A DNA stretch of 64,000 bases from Exiguobacterium acetylicum (GTDB lineage: Bacteria > Bacillota > Bacilli > Exiguobacteriales > Exiguobacteriaceae): assembly GCF_022170825.1 (NCBI RefSeq), contig NZ_CP081878.1, positions 2,866,001 through 2,930,000 on the forward strand. The letters are read 5' to 3'. The notes below the pieces were generated by a model. That model made no database searches, had not been told where the DNA came from, and saw only the letters and a program-made list of their open reading frames with translations. The position numbers and the translations under genes are program-made. Each line of letters starts with the position of its first letter. Within the stretch, counting starts at the first letter, position 1. Below, one piece after another: positions 7,967-16,536 of this stretch.

Positions 7967-7982
7967 ATTTGTAGGAATGAAT
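7967..7982 (+). promoter_or_regulatory. Candidate GntR operator before gntR
   Basis: The plus strand reads ATTTGTAGGAATGAAT, which matches the element at 7117-7132 apart from the centre. It sits just downstream of the gntR -10 box (TATAAT on the minus strand near 7990). Confidence 0.55.
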
Positions 7983-8029
7983 CCGCTACCATTATAGCAG
8001 ATATGTATTTTAGCGATAGGGATAAATAA

Positions 8030-8060
8030 AAATAAACCCGTCTCCGTGAAGAAGACAGGT
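8030..8060 (-). terminator. Terminator of pyrG
   Basis: ACCTGTCT pairs with AGACGGGT around a short loop on the minus strand, followed by a T-rich tract (TTTATTTTTATTT). Confidence 0.7.
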
Positions 8061-8075
8061 CTATTGGAAGATGAC

Positions 8076-9788
<1,713 letters not shown>

Positions 9789-9797
9789 TTAAAGAAG

Positions 9798-9835
9798 CCC
9801 ATGACTAACTTACGTCATTCGGAAAACTTCGTCAA
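9798..9835 (-). promoter_or_regulatory. pyrG promoter with GGGC transcription start
   Basis: The minus strand has -35 TTGACG (9835-9830), a 17-base spacer and -10 TAAGTT (9812-9807). The run GGGC begins at 9800, seven bases after the -10. In B. subtilis pyrG starts at GGGC, and slippage at this run when CTP is low prevents termination. Confidence 0.75.
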
Positions 9836-9883
9836 GCCTAATTTTTCAGAGAAAAATTTTCGTGCTCGTTCGTCAGCCGTCAA

Positions 9884-9917
9884 CGAAAAAACTGCCATTT
9901 CTATAGGGAAATAGCAG
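9884..9917 (-). terminator. Terminator of rpoE
   Basis: CTGCTATTTC pairs with GAAATGGCAG around a short loop and is followed by TTTTTT on the minus strand, 25 bases after the rpoE stop. Confidence 0.8.
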
Positions 9918-9941
9918 CTGTACAGTTGTGGTTGATCGTGC

Positions 9942-10466
9942 TTAGACTTCCTCTTCTTCTTCGAAGTCTTCTAAATCTTCTTCGTCGAGATCGTCATCAA
10001 GATCATCGATGGCTGCGACTTTTTTGAACGTATCGTCGTCTTCGCTGTCGTCAGCTGAATCATAGTCCGCTGTCTTCGCGAATGTATCGAGATCATCTTC
10101 AATCGTCTCGAACTCGTCTTCTTCTGCATCATAGTTGAACTCTTCTTCAAACTCATCGAGTTCTCCACGTTGACGCGCTTCGATGACAAGATCCTCATCC
10201 GACTTATCAAACGGATACCAAGCGCGGAGTGACCAACGGTTTGCTCCGACGTTGACGAAGTTTCCGTCGATGTTCATGTCTGTATAGAGTTGAGCAAGTT
10301 TCTCGAACTTGTCTTCTTCATCTGTAAACGTATGGTACTTTTCGATTTCTGACGTGATGTCATCGAACGTGATTGGCTGTTCGCCAGCTTCTTGCAACAT
10401 TTCGTTGACGAATTCGATCAGCGAAAGATCAGTAATCTCTTCTTTACTTAAACGGCTGAGGCTCAT
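9942..10466 (-). CDS. rpoE: RNA polymerase delta subunit
   Basis: A 174-residue protein with the ordered N-terminal HARE-HTH domain (residues 1-90, SLIEFVNEMLQEAGEQPITFDDI and later RWSLRAWYP) and a very acidic, disordered C-terminal tail rich in Asp and Glu. Delta binds RNA polymerase, speeds recycling and sharpens promoter choice in Firmicutes. The ATG at 10466 lies 12 bases after AGGA; a GTG four codons upstream would be too close to the same site. Its place upstream of pyrG on the same strand is the usual Bacillales order. A TATAAT -10 lies near 10515. The tail is acidic throughout, as expected, and shows no frameshift. Confidence 0.95.
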   Translation of the reverse strand: MSLSRLSKEEITDLSLIEFVNEMLQEAGEQPITFDDITSEIEKYHTFTDEEDKFEKLAQLYTDMNIDGNFVNVGANRWSLRAWYPFDKSDEDLVIEARQRGELDEFEEEFNYDAEEDEFETIEDDLDTFAKTADYDSADDSEDDDTFKKVAAIDDLDDDLDEEDLEDFEEEEEV

Positions 10467-10636
10467 TGTGACGGCCACTTCCTTTCATTTGCGTTCAATC
10501 CATTACTTCTCATTATACGCAAAACGGCTTTTAAAAATCCAGTCTCTATTTAAAAAAAGCTCGAATTGATTCTCAAATCGTGTTTTTTCCGCTCCCGAAA
10601 AAGGAATATGCAAGGGAGAAGAAGGAGGAATGACAG

Positions 10637-11080
10637 ATGGAGATGACAATCGAACGGGTAAACGATTTTGATGACTTCAACTGGTTACCGATCCTATCCA
10701 AAAGTACACAAGAAGGCTACCCCTTCATCGAAAGGATGTTACGTGAACGACGGAATGAGACGTTTCGAGAAAATGGAGAAGCGTTGTTTGTCGTCTTATC
10801 TCTCTCGGGGCACGTCATCGCGTGCGGTGGCTATATGAAGCAAACCGGTACAGACGGCGTCGGGCGGATCCGTCATGTCTATGTCTTACCAGAAATGCGA
10901 GGTCATGGTGTCGGTACGCGTCTGCTTGAAAAAATCATCCCGGAAGCACTGTTGACGTATTCCGAGCTCTGGCTCTATACGGATGACGCCAGTATGTTTT
11001 ATGAACGATTCGGCTTTGAGCCTTATACGGCAACCAAAGTAACACATCGGCTTCTAAAGCATGCGTTCGTTCAACCGTAA
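10637..11080 (+). CDS. GNAT family N-acetyltransferase
   Basis: A 147-residue acetyltransferase of the GCN5 fold. The acetyl-CoA pyrophosphate loop is visible in VYVLPEMRGHGVGTRLLEKI (residues about 90-109, motif RGHGVG), with strand beta4 ending in IRHVYVLP and the C-terminal FYERFGFEPY segment typical of the family. The substrate is unknown. It starts at the ATG at 10637, eight bases after AGGAGG. It is transcribed away from rpoE and precedes the arsR unit, which has its own promoter, so it is probably a single-gene unit. Confidence 0.88.
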   Translation: MEMTIERVNDFDDFNWLPILSKSTQEGYPFIERMLRERRNETFRENGEALFVVLSLSGHVIACGGYMKQTGTDGVGRIRHVYVLPEMRGHGVGTRLLEKIIPEALLTYSELWLYTDDASMFYERFGFEPYTATKVTHRLLKHAFVQP

Positions 11081-11090
11081 GTGTCTTGAA

Positions 11091-11119
11091 TTGACATATC
11101 GGGAATCATCGATTAGTTT
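11091..11119 (+). promoter_or_regulatory. arsR promoter with overlapping ArsR operator
   Basis: TTGACA (11091-11096), a 17-base spacer and TAGTTT (11114-11119). The palindrome ATATCG-N8-CGATTA (11096-11115) fills the spacer. Transcription would begin at or next to the arsR ATG at 11126, and no ribosome site precedes that ATG, so the mRNA is probably leaderless. Confidence 0.65.
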
Positions 11120-11125
11120 AAGCGT

Positions 11126-11443
11126 ATGACAAACCAAGTGGATCTGTTCAAGGCATTATCGAACGAGGTACGACTTGATATTTTACGCTGGCTCAAAGAT
11201 CCCGAGACTCATTTCAATAAGCCGACGGCCCATCTCGCGACGAACTTGTCGGAAAAGGGAGGCATTTGTGTCGGAGATATCCAGGAGAAGGCGAACTTGT
11301 CCCAATCGACCGTCTCCCAGTATCTTACGATGTTGCAAAAAGTCGGATTGCTCGAATCCGAACGTCACGGCAAATGGACGTATTACCGGCGAAATGAAGA
11401 AAAAATCCAAGAGCTCGCAACGTACCTCAAGGGAGAACTGTGA
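11126..11443 (+). CDS. ArsR-family winged-helix repressor
   Basis: A 105-residue ArsR-type regulator. The winged helix-turn-helix is seen in GDIQEKANLSQSTVSQYLTMLQKVGLLESERHGKWTYYRR (residues about 50-90), with SNEVRLDILRWL at the start. A single cysteine lies in the insert KGGICVGD near residue 49; the usual metal motif CxC is absent, so the ligand is unclear and need not be a metal. It lies before two YdcZ-type transporter genes. The same palindrome precedes both arsR and the transporter pair, so autorepression and control of the pair are likely. The ATG lacks a ribosome site, consistent with a leaderless transcript. Confidence 0.9.
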   Translation: MTNQVDLFKALSNEVRLDILRWLKDPETHFNKPTAHLATNLSEKGGICVGDIQEKANLSQSTVSQYLTMLQKVGLLESERHGKWTYYRRNEEKIQELATYLKGEL

Positions 11444-11462
11444 TCCGTTCTCCTCGCCTTAC

Positions 11463-11482
11463 ATATCGACAATTCCCGATAT
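11463..11482 (+). promoter_or_regulatory. Second ArsR operator, before the YdcZ pair
   Basis: ATATCG-N8-CGATAT is a perfect inverted repeat with the same 8-base spacing as the copy in the arsR promoter (11096-11115). It lies 26 bases upstream of the first transporter start. Confidence 0.65.
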
Positions 11483-11508
11483 TTAGATTTGTGAAAGGAT
11501 GAATTCTG

Positions 11509-11937
11509 TTGAAAATCGTGTATTACGTACTGGCATTACTCGCCGGTATCGCACTCAGTGTCGAAGGTGCCATCTATGGTGAGCTCGGCAACTTCGTCGG
11601 AAAACTCGAAAGTAGCTTTTATAATTTCTTCGCCGGTACGATCATCATTGGATTGATCGTCCTCTTCTTCGGAAAAGGCTCACTCGGTTATACATTCCGT
11701 GCTCCGAAATGGACCTTGCTTGGCGGTCTACTTGGTAGCATCTACTTGACGATCCTGATCATCAGCATCCCGCTCGTCGGTGTCGGTCTCGCCATGATCA
11801 GTGTCATTCTCGGTCAGATGGTCGCAAGTATCGTCATCGAACATTTTGGCTGGCTCGGTAGTCCAAAACGTCCCATCAATCGCGACAAGCTGATGGCTTC
11901 CGGTTTGATGGTCGTTGCCCTATTTTTGATCTTTTAA
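11509..11937 (+). CDS. YdcZ/DUF606-family small DMT transporter, first of a pair
   Basis: A 142-residue membrane protein with five predicted hydrophobic segments, of the DUF606/YdcZ branch of the drug/metabolite transporter superfamily. The N-terminal half shows the GxxxSxxxxxxxxLG...E pattern (GIALSVEGAIYGELGNFVGKLES) shared with the next gene. These half-size proteins are usually encoded in pairs and probably work as heterodimers; the substrate is unknown. The start codon is TTG at 11509 after GAAAGGA, with a spacing of about 9. It is controlled, by position, by the ArsR protein encoded just upstream. Confidence 0.85.
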   Translation: MKIVYYVLALLAGIALSVEGAIYGELGNFVGKLESSFYNFFAGTIIIGLIVLFFGKGSLGYTFRAPKWTLLGGLLGSIYLTILIISIPLVGVGLAMISVILGQMVASIVIEHFGWLGSPKRPINRDKLMASGLMVVALFLIF

Positions 11938-11949
11938 GGAGGTTCGCTC

Positions 11950-12429
11950 GTGAATATTCTCTTACTTGGTTTTACATTACTCGGCGGCGTGATGCTGAGC
12001 GCGCAGTCGTCCATCAACGGTGCCTTCAGTCAAAAGGCAGGTGCCCTTGAAAGTACGTTTTTGACGTTCTTTACGGGGATGCTGATTCTTGCACTCGCCA
12101 TTCTGTTCTTTGGTCAAGGAAACGTCTTACTTTTACTTGAAGCACCTCGGTGGCAACTAAGTGCCGTCCTATTTGGTGTCAGTTATTTATTCCTGACGAT
12201 TCTTGCCGTTCCGCAAATCGGTGTCACGGCAGCTAGTATTGCGACCGTCATCGGTCAACTCGCAGCAGGGATGGTCATCGATCACATCGGTGCGTTCGGT
12301 GGCGTCGTCGTGCCACTCGACGGAAAACGTCTGCTTGGTCTGCTCGTCATGCTGGCGGCTCTTTACTTCGTCTATCGCGGGAACACACGCAAAGACGTAT
12401 CGGCTTCTTCTGATTCGATGGCGTCGTGA
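11950..12429 (+). CDS. YdcZ/DUF606-family small DMT transporter, second of a pair
   Basis: A 159-residue membrane paralogue of the preceding protein, with the same N-terminal plan (GVMLSAQSSINGAFSQKAGALESTFLTFFTG). It starts with GTG at 11950, after a strong GGAGG, 12 bases downstream of the previous stop, so the pair is co-transcribed. The polar tail RKDVSASSDSMAS is not conserved in character. The two proteins are presumed to form a dimeric exporter or importer. The transcript runs into the structured repeat at 12451-12564, whose first hairpin plus TTTTT can act as terminator. Confidence 0.86.
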   Translation: MNILLLGFTLLGGVMLSAQSSINGAFSQKAGALESTFLTFFTGMLILALAILFFGQGNVLLLLEAPRWQLSAVLFGVSYLFLTILAVPQIGVTAASIATVIGQLAAGMVIDHIGAFGGVVVPLDGKRLLGLLVMLAALYFVYRGNTRKDVSASSDSMAS

Positions 12430-12450
12430 CGATTGCCCTCACGATTCGTT

Positions 12451-12564
12451 CACGCGCTTTTCTCAGGCGAGACACAAGCCAGTCTCGACTGTCACGGACA
12501 GTCGACCCGGGTCTTGTTTGTCTCTGACAGCGCAAGATCTTGCGCTTTTTCCCGTAGGAGTCGC
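12451..12564 (+). repeat. Structured intergenic repeat, copy A (acts as terminator)
   Basis: About 114 bases, inverted relative to copy B at 13080-13193. Hairpins visible: GAGACACAAG (12469-12478) with CTTGTTTGTCTC (12513-12524), enclosing TCGACTGTC / GACAGTCGA (12485-12505); then AGCGCAAG / CTTGCGCT (12529-12546) followed by TTTTT. The last hairpin ends transcription of the YdcZ pair. Stems differ from copy B by paired changes. Confidence 0.85.
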
Positions 12565-12615
12565 GTAAACAACGTGAGTCCTACTGTTTCTTAAAATCCA
12601 TTCGAACAAAACAGA

Positions 12616-12662
12616 AAAATCCGAAATACTGAAGGAGATGCACTTCAGCATTTCGGATTTTT
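12616..12662. terminator. Bidirectional hairpin terminator
   Basis: AAATCCGAAAT and CTGAAG pair with CTTCAG and ATTTCGGATTT, with a T run on the plus side and A on the other. It lies in the gap 12430-12775, which otherwise holds only repeat copy A. On the minus strand it could end the DUF6440 transcript. Confidence 0.8.
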
Positions 12663-12775
12663 TAGTGCGGAACAATCATTTGATGAACATGAAAAGCGAA
12701 ATAGCTAAGACCCAATAAGCGCGATACTTGTCACAGGAAAGCAATTCGGGACAAATAAATAAGTGCATTTTTTCT

Positions 12776-12952
12776 TCAATTGATCGGCTTATCGATAACT
12801 ACTTTACCTTCCTTGTCTAGTAGCGGTGTCATTCCGTTCAAACCAAGTCCACTTGTCATTAAATAATTTACACCTGTTTCAGTATCTACGACAATTTTGA
12901 TAATACCACCACTTAGGTGCTGTTTTGATTTAAGTATAAATCGTTTACTCAT
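12776..12952 (-). CDS. Small DUF6440-type protein
   Basis: A 58-residue open frame from the ATG at 12952 to a TGA at 12778-12776, with GAGG 12 bases upstream. The protein begins MSKRFILKSKQHLSGG and contains GIIKIVVDTETGVNYLM and GMTPLLDKEGKVVI, which I recognise as the pattern of the small DUF6440 family (one beta-rich domain, function unknown). Base composition is visibly more AT-rich than that of the neighbours, which suggests recent arrival. It is isolated on the minus strand and bracketed by two inverted copies of the structured repeat, with a hairpin terminator after its stop. The family call rests on memory of the motif, not on a search. Confidence 0.7.
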   Translation of the reverse strand: MSKRFILKSKQHLSGGIIKIVVDTETGVNYLMTSGLGLNGMTPLLDKEGKVVIDKPIN

Positions 12953-13079
12953 TATTTTTTATGACCTCTTGTTCTTTCCGATTTCCACGTAAAATCACAA
13001 CTTACTGTATGAGGATAGGTTTAACGCTTTTTTACCAAGGTGTTGCCTATCTACTTAGAACAGTCCTCACATTGCCACA

Positions 13080-13193
13080 CGACTCCTACAGGAAAAAGCA
13101 CGATTCATCGTGCTGTCAGAGACAAACAAGACCCGAGTCGGCTGTCATAGGCAGCCGGCACTGGCTTGTGTCTCGCCTGAGGAAAGCGGGTGG
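13080..13193 (-). repeat. Structured intergenic repeat, copy B (acts as terminator)
   Basis: Inverted copy of 12451-12564. Hairpins: AGCACGAT / ATCGTGCT (13097-13114), GAGACAAACAAG (13119-13130) with CTTGTGTCTC (13165-13174), enclosing TCGGCTGTC / GGCAGCCGG (13138-13158). On the minus strand the first hairpin is followed by TTTTT, so it can terminate the UPF0303 operon that ends at 13224. Confidence 0.85.
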
Positions 13194-13223
13194 AACATCG
13201 TGAGGACGTCTCAAGCATCTACA

Positions 13224-13694
13224 TCACTGCTCCAACTGTTGTCTTTTAAGTAAACGCAATGCTTCCGTCGCGAGGCGATGATCGGCTTCCTGCGATAGAC
13301 CGGAAACAGTGATCGTACCGACGACACCGACTCCCTCGATCCGAATCGGGAACGACCCACCCGCATCAGCATAATCGGCTGGCGAGACAGCATACATCGT
13401 ATGATACGAGCGATGTTTACTCTCATTATAACGACGCATGTAGAGTGAACTATAGCCATGTCGTAAGACAACGTTCGATTTCCGACGGATCCACTCTTCC
13501 TGATCGGGTGCTGTCCCGTCGAGTGCCGCGTAATATAAGCGCTGTCCGTTTCGTTTAATTTCAACGGCAATCGAAAGATTCTCCTTCATCGCCCGTCCGA
13601 TCAATTCATGCCCCATTCCAATCGCTTCCGTGTTCGTCAGTGACGTCAGGACGAGTTCTTCCTCTTCTGCCAGCAATACCTTCAGTTCTTCCAT
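13224..13694 (-). CDS. UPF0303 / haem-degrading-domain (GlcG/HbpS-like) protein
   Basis: A 156-residue protein of the UPF0303 family within the GlcG/HbpS fold. Motifs seen are ELIGRAMKENLSIAVEIKRNGQRLYYAALDGTAPDQEEWIRRKSNVV (here an early helix-strand pair), the SPADYADAGGSFPI loop and GVGVVGTITVSGLSQEADH. No enzymatic activity is established for UPF0303 members. I start it at the ATG at 13694, nine bases after AAAGGA; the ATG three codons upstream abuts that site. It overlaps the end of the oxidoreductase gene by 13 bases and is the last gene of the deoR operon, so it may assist the same sugar or polyol pathway. The transcript probably ends in repeat copy B. Confidence 0.85.
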   Translation of the reverse strand: MEELKVLLAEEEELVLTSLTNTEAIGMGHELIGRAMKENLSIAVEIKRNGQRLYYAALDGTAPDQEEWIRRKSNVVLRHGYSSLYMRRYNESKHRSYHTMYAVSPADYADAGGSFPIRIEGVGVVGTITVSGLSQEADHRLATEALRLLKRQQLEQ

Positions 13695-14731
13695 TCGTCC
13701 CATTCCTTTCGTACGAGGCGTCGTCCTTCATCACTACTGATGCGAACCGCTTCGATCAGGCGCATCGTTTTTTCAGCGTCGCGTAAATTGACAGGTACTT
13801 GTCCTCCGCGAAGTCCTTCCGCCAATTGTTCATAAAACGTCGCATAACTACCCGGCAGTGTCGCGAGACGCTCGACGGGCTGATCGGCGATCTGGAGGTA
13901 GCCATATGTTTCTACTTCATCTTCTCCGAGTTGTGGATCAACAGGATATCCTTTCGCAAGGCGTCCTTCCTGCGGATCCATTCCGTATTTAATGTAACTG
14001 CCACGCGTTGCATGAAACTCGAAGCGTGGCGTCGGTCCTTGAATGAAGGACGTCGAACGGAGAATGACACGACGCGTCCCGTAGTGCAACGTGACATGGA
14101 ACCCGTCATCGACGACCGCCCCCTCGCGTTGTAGATAGACATCACCCATCAATGCATCCGGTTCTCCGAACAAGGCAAGTGCTTGATCGAGCAAGTGTGA
14201 GCCGAGATCAAACAAGATGCCGGCGCCGTCACCCGCTTGCTCCCGCCATCGTTCGCGAACGACCGGACGATAGCGATCAAAGCGTGACTCGATGACCTGC
14301 CAATCGCCAATCTCGTTCATCTCCATCAACTGTTCGAGTGTCAGGAAGTCCCCGTCGAAGCGACGATTCTGATAAACTGCGACTTGAACGTCGTGTTGTT
14401 TCGCTAATGCTTGCAGCGCGAGTGCTTCTGCAATCGTCACGACTGCTGGCTTTTCGAGTAAGACGTGTTTCTTCGCCTCAATCGCTTGTTTCGCCATTTC
14501 GAAATGCAGTGCCGTTGGTGTCGTGATGATGACGAGTTCCGTGTTGTCGTCCTGCAACGCCTCAGCAAGTGTTGCGACGACCGTCGCTTCACTGAAATGT
14601 TGCGCAACTTGTTCCGGTCGGCTCGAGACGACTTGTGTCACTTCAAATGCCGGTAACTCTTGTAAGAACGGGACATGGAACGTCACCGCTGAAAAGCCGA
14701 AGCCGACGAGTGTCGTTTGAATCGGGTTCAT
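13682..14731 (-). CDS. Gfo/Idh/MocA-family NAD(P)-dependent oxidoreductase
   Basis: A 349-residue dehydrogenase. The Rossmann fold opens at residue 7 with LVGFGFSAVTFHVPFL, the EKP dinucleotide-site motif lies in HVLLEKPAVV, and the substrate domain has GGxxxDxGxHxxD-like GAGILFDLGSHLLDQALALFG. The family oxidises sugars, inositols or related compounds with NAD(P)H; the substrate is unknown. The ATG at 14731 follows GAGGAGG and overlaps the regulator stop (ATGA), so the two genes are coupled. The place behind a DeoR regulator fits a sugar-inducible catabolic operon. Confidence 0.92.
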   Translation of the reverse strand: MNPIQTTLVGFGFSAVTFHVPFLQELPAFEVTQVVSSRPEQVAQHFSEATVVATLAEALQDDNTELVIITTPTALHFEMAKQAIEAKKHVLLEKPAVVTIAEALALQALAKQHDVQVAVYQNRRFDGDFLTLEQLMEMNEIGDWQVIESRFDRYRPVVRERWREQAGDGAGILFDLGSHLLDQALALFGEPDALMGDVYLQREGAVVDDGFHVTLHYGTRRVILRSTSFIQGPTPRFEFHATRGSYIKYGMDPQEGRLAKGYPVDPQLGEDEVETYGYLQIADQPVERLATLPGSYATFYEQLAEGLRGGQVPVNLRDAEKTMRLIEAVRISSDEGRRLVRKEWDEWKN

Positions 14732-15483
14732 GTTGTTTCCTCCTCTGTCACGTCGAGTTCGACGTTGTAATCGTGTAGTCGTTCCTGCCATGATGCGTCT
14801 GGTACTTGATTGGTGACGAGCACATCAATTTGTTCCCAGTCACAGACCTTATGCAAAAAACGCTTATTGAATTTCGTATGGTCTGCAAGGACGATGACAC
14901 GGGTCGTACTTCGAATCATCGCTTTCTTTACGACCGCTTCTTCGAGTTGTTCCGCAAAAAGTCCTTCTTCCGTTAATCCACACGCTCCGAGAAAGACACT
15001 GTCGACTTGATAATTCAAGATGTCGTCCGCCGTCTTGATCCCGCTTAAGCTCCGTGCATGTCGGTCAAAACGACCACCTGTGACGTACAGTTCAATATCT
15101 GTTCGCGCTCCGACATAGTCTGCGATATCGAGTGAGTTCGTTATGACTTGTAGCGGATACGGCGGAAGTGCCCGAGCCATCTCAGATACCGTCGTTGCAG
15201 CGTCAAGTAACAATCGATCGTTTGCGTGGATGTGACGTGCCGCGCGCTGTCCAATCCGTCGTTTTTCCGGTTTTTCTGTCCGCTGTTCGTAGGCGAGCGT
15301 TCCACCAGCACGGACCAATCCGTTTTTAACGCGAATGATTTCCCCTTCTTGCTCGAGCAGAATGACATCACGCCGTGCAGTATCTCGTGAAATCTGATAC
15401 TCCTGCATCAGCTGGTCGAGCGAAATTTCCGGACTCGTCTTGATCCATTCCCGCATCTGTTGCAATCGTTCCATTTGCCCCAT
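14728..15483 (-). CDS. DeoR-family transcriptional regulator
   Basis: A 251-residue regulator. The N-terminal helix-turn-helix reads SLDQLMQEYQISRDTARRDVILLEQEGEIIRVKNGLV (residues 19-55), and a DeoRC sugar-phosphate sensor domain of the ribose-5-phosphate isomerase-like fold follows (DRLLLDAATTVSEMARALP, VITNSLDIAD, GGRFDRHARSLSG, VFLGACGLTEEGLF, ILLADHTKFN-like near residue 215). It probably represses its own operon, the oxidoreductase and the UPF0303 gene, until a phosphorylated sugar appears. The ATG at 15483 follows AGGAGG. It faces the divergent SDR gene across 125 bases. Confidence 0.92.
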   Translation of the reverse strand: MGQMERLQQMREWIKTSPEISLDQLMQEYQISRDTARRDVILLEQEGEIIRVKNGLVRAGGTLAYEQRTEKPEKRRIGQRAARHIHANDRLLLDAATTVSEMARALPPYPLQVITNSLDIADYVGARTDIELYVTGGRFDRHARSLSGIKTADDILNYQVDSVFLGACGLTEEGLFAEQLEEAVVKKAMIRSTTRVIVLADHTKFNKRFLHKVCDWEQIDVLVTNQVPDASWQERLHDYNVELDVTEEETT

Positions 15484-15608
15484 CGATTCATGCCTCCTTT
15501 TTCTTTATTTTAAGTTTTTTCATTACAATACGCAATTTTAACGCAAATAGTTCTACTGAATTCGGGTAAATAATAGAGACAACTACTTTTTAGAACGGAG
15601 GAATCTGT

Positions 15609-16442
15609 ATGCAAACGATGTTGATCACGGGCGCCTCTTCCGGTATCGGTCTTGCGACGGCGCGCCGATTTGCAGAAGCCGGTTGGTTCGTCTATGCGGG
15701 TGTCCGGAGTCCGGACGAGATAACTGTATCGTTACCGACACTCACCTTCTTACCGCTCGATGTGACCGATGAAACAAGCGTTAAAGCAGCAGTCCGACAG
15801 ATTGAACAGGAAGTCGATCATCTTGACGTCGTGTTCTGCAATGCAGGTCATGGTTTATTGCGTGCACTGGGACAAGCAACAAGTTATGAAATCAATCGCC
15901 TATTCGAAACGAATGTCTTCGGTGTCATTCGAACGATTGAAGCCTGTCTTCCGCTACTCAAACAAGCACCGGATGGTAGTCACTTACTCGCAACATCAAG
16001 CGTCAGCGGACTCGTCGGTCAACCGATGAATGAACTGTATTGTGCGAGTAAGTTTGCGATCGAAGGGCTGTTTGAAAGTCTTGCGACCTACTATAAACCG
16101 TACTTCAATATCGATGTCACCTTGATTGAACCGGCTGCTGTCGAAACGAACTTTACGGCAAACGTTCTCGATCAACTCGAACAGACCGGTGGTTTACACG
16201 AAGACGACTTCAAACCGATCATCACCGCGTATTTGCAGACGTACCGAACACGTCACGCCAATCGTCAATCGGCGGAAGCCCTAGCTGAAGTAATCTTTGA
16301 AGTAGTCCACGGCGACAACCGTCCTTTACGAATTCGAACGACAGAAGCCGATGAACACTTCGTCGCGCATAAAACCCGTCATGATCCATCAGGACTCGAG
16401 GGTGTCGCTAAAATACGCCGTCTAACATTAAATCTCGATTGA
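15609..16442 (+). CDS. Short-chain dehydrogenase/reductase
   Basis: A 277-residue classical SDR. The cofactor site is MLITGASSGIGLATA (TGxxxGIG near residue 6), NAG lies in VFCNAGHGLL near residue 79, and the catalytic triad is Ser in SSVSG with YCASK (Tyr and Lys) near residues 141-145. It reduces or oxidises an alcohol or ketone with NAD(P)H; the substrate is unknown. The ATG at 15609 follows CGGAGG. It is divergent from deoR and could share control with it, but no shared operator was recognised. Nothing unusual in length or composition. Confidence 0.92.
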   Translation: MQTMLITGASSGIGLATARRFAEAGWFVYAGVRSPDEITVSLPTLTFLPLDVTDETSVKAAVRQIEQEVDHLDVVFCNAGHGLLRALGQATSYEINRLFETNVFGVIRTIEACLPLLKQAPDGSHLLATSSVSGLVGQPMNELYCASKFAIEGLFESLATYYKPYFNIDVTLIEPAAVETNFTANVLDQLEQTGGLHEDDFKPIITAYLQTYRTRHANRQSAEALAEVIFEVVHGDNRPLRIRTTEADEHFVAHKTRHDPSGLEGVAKIRRLTLNLD

Positions 16443-16536
16443 TTCCCCTTCTTTTAAAATTTCGTTCCGTCTAGCGGAAGCGCGCCCACTATACTGAGAC
16501 TATCTACCTAAACTTCAAACAGAAGGGCGGAACGCC

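Noticed and set aside
11126..11443. Arsenic- or metal-sensing role for the ArsR-family protein
   Set aside because: The CxC motif is absent and no arsenic gene is nearby; family name alone does not support it.
12451..13193. Composite transposon suggested by the inverted repeats
   Set aside because: No transposase or target-site duplication is seen; each repeat fits better as an operon-end terminator element.
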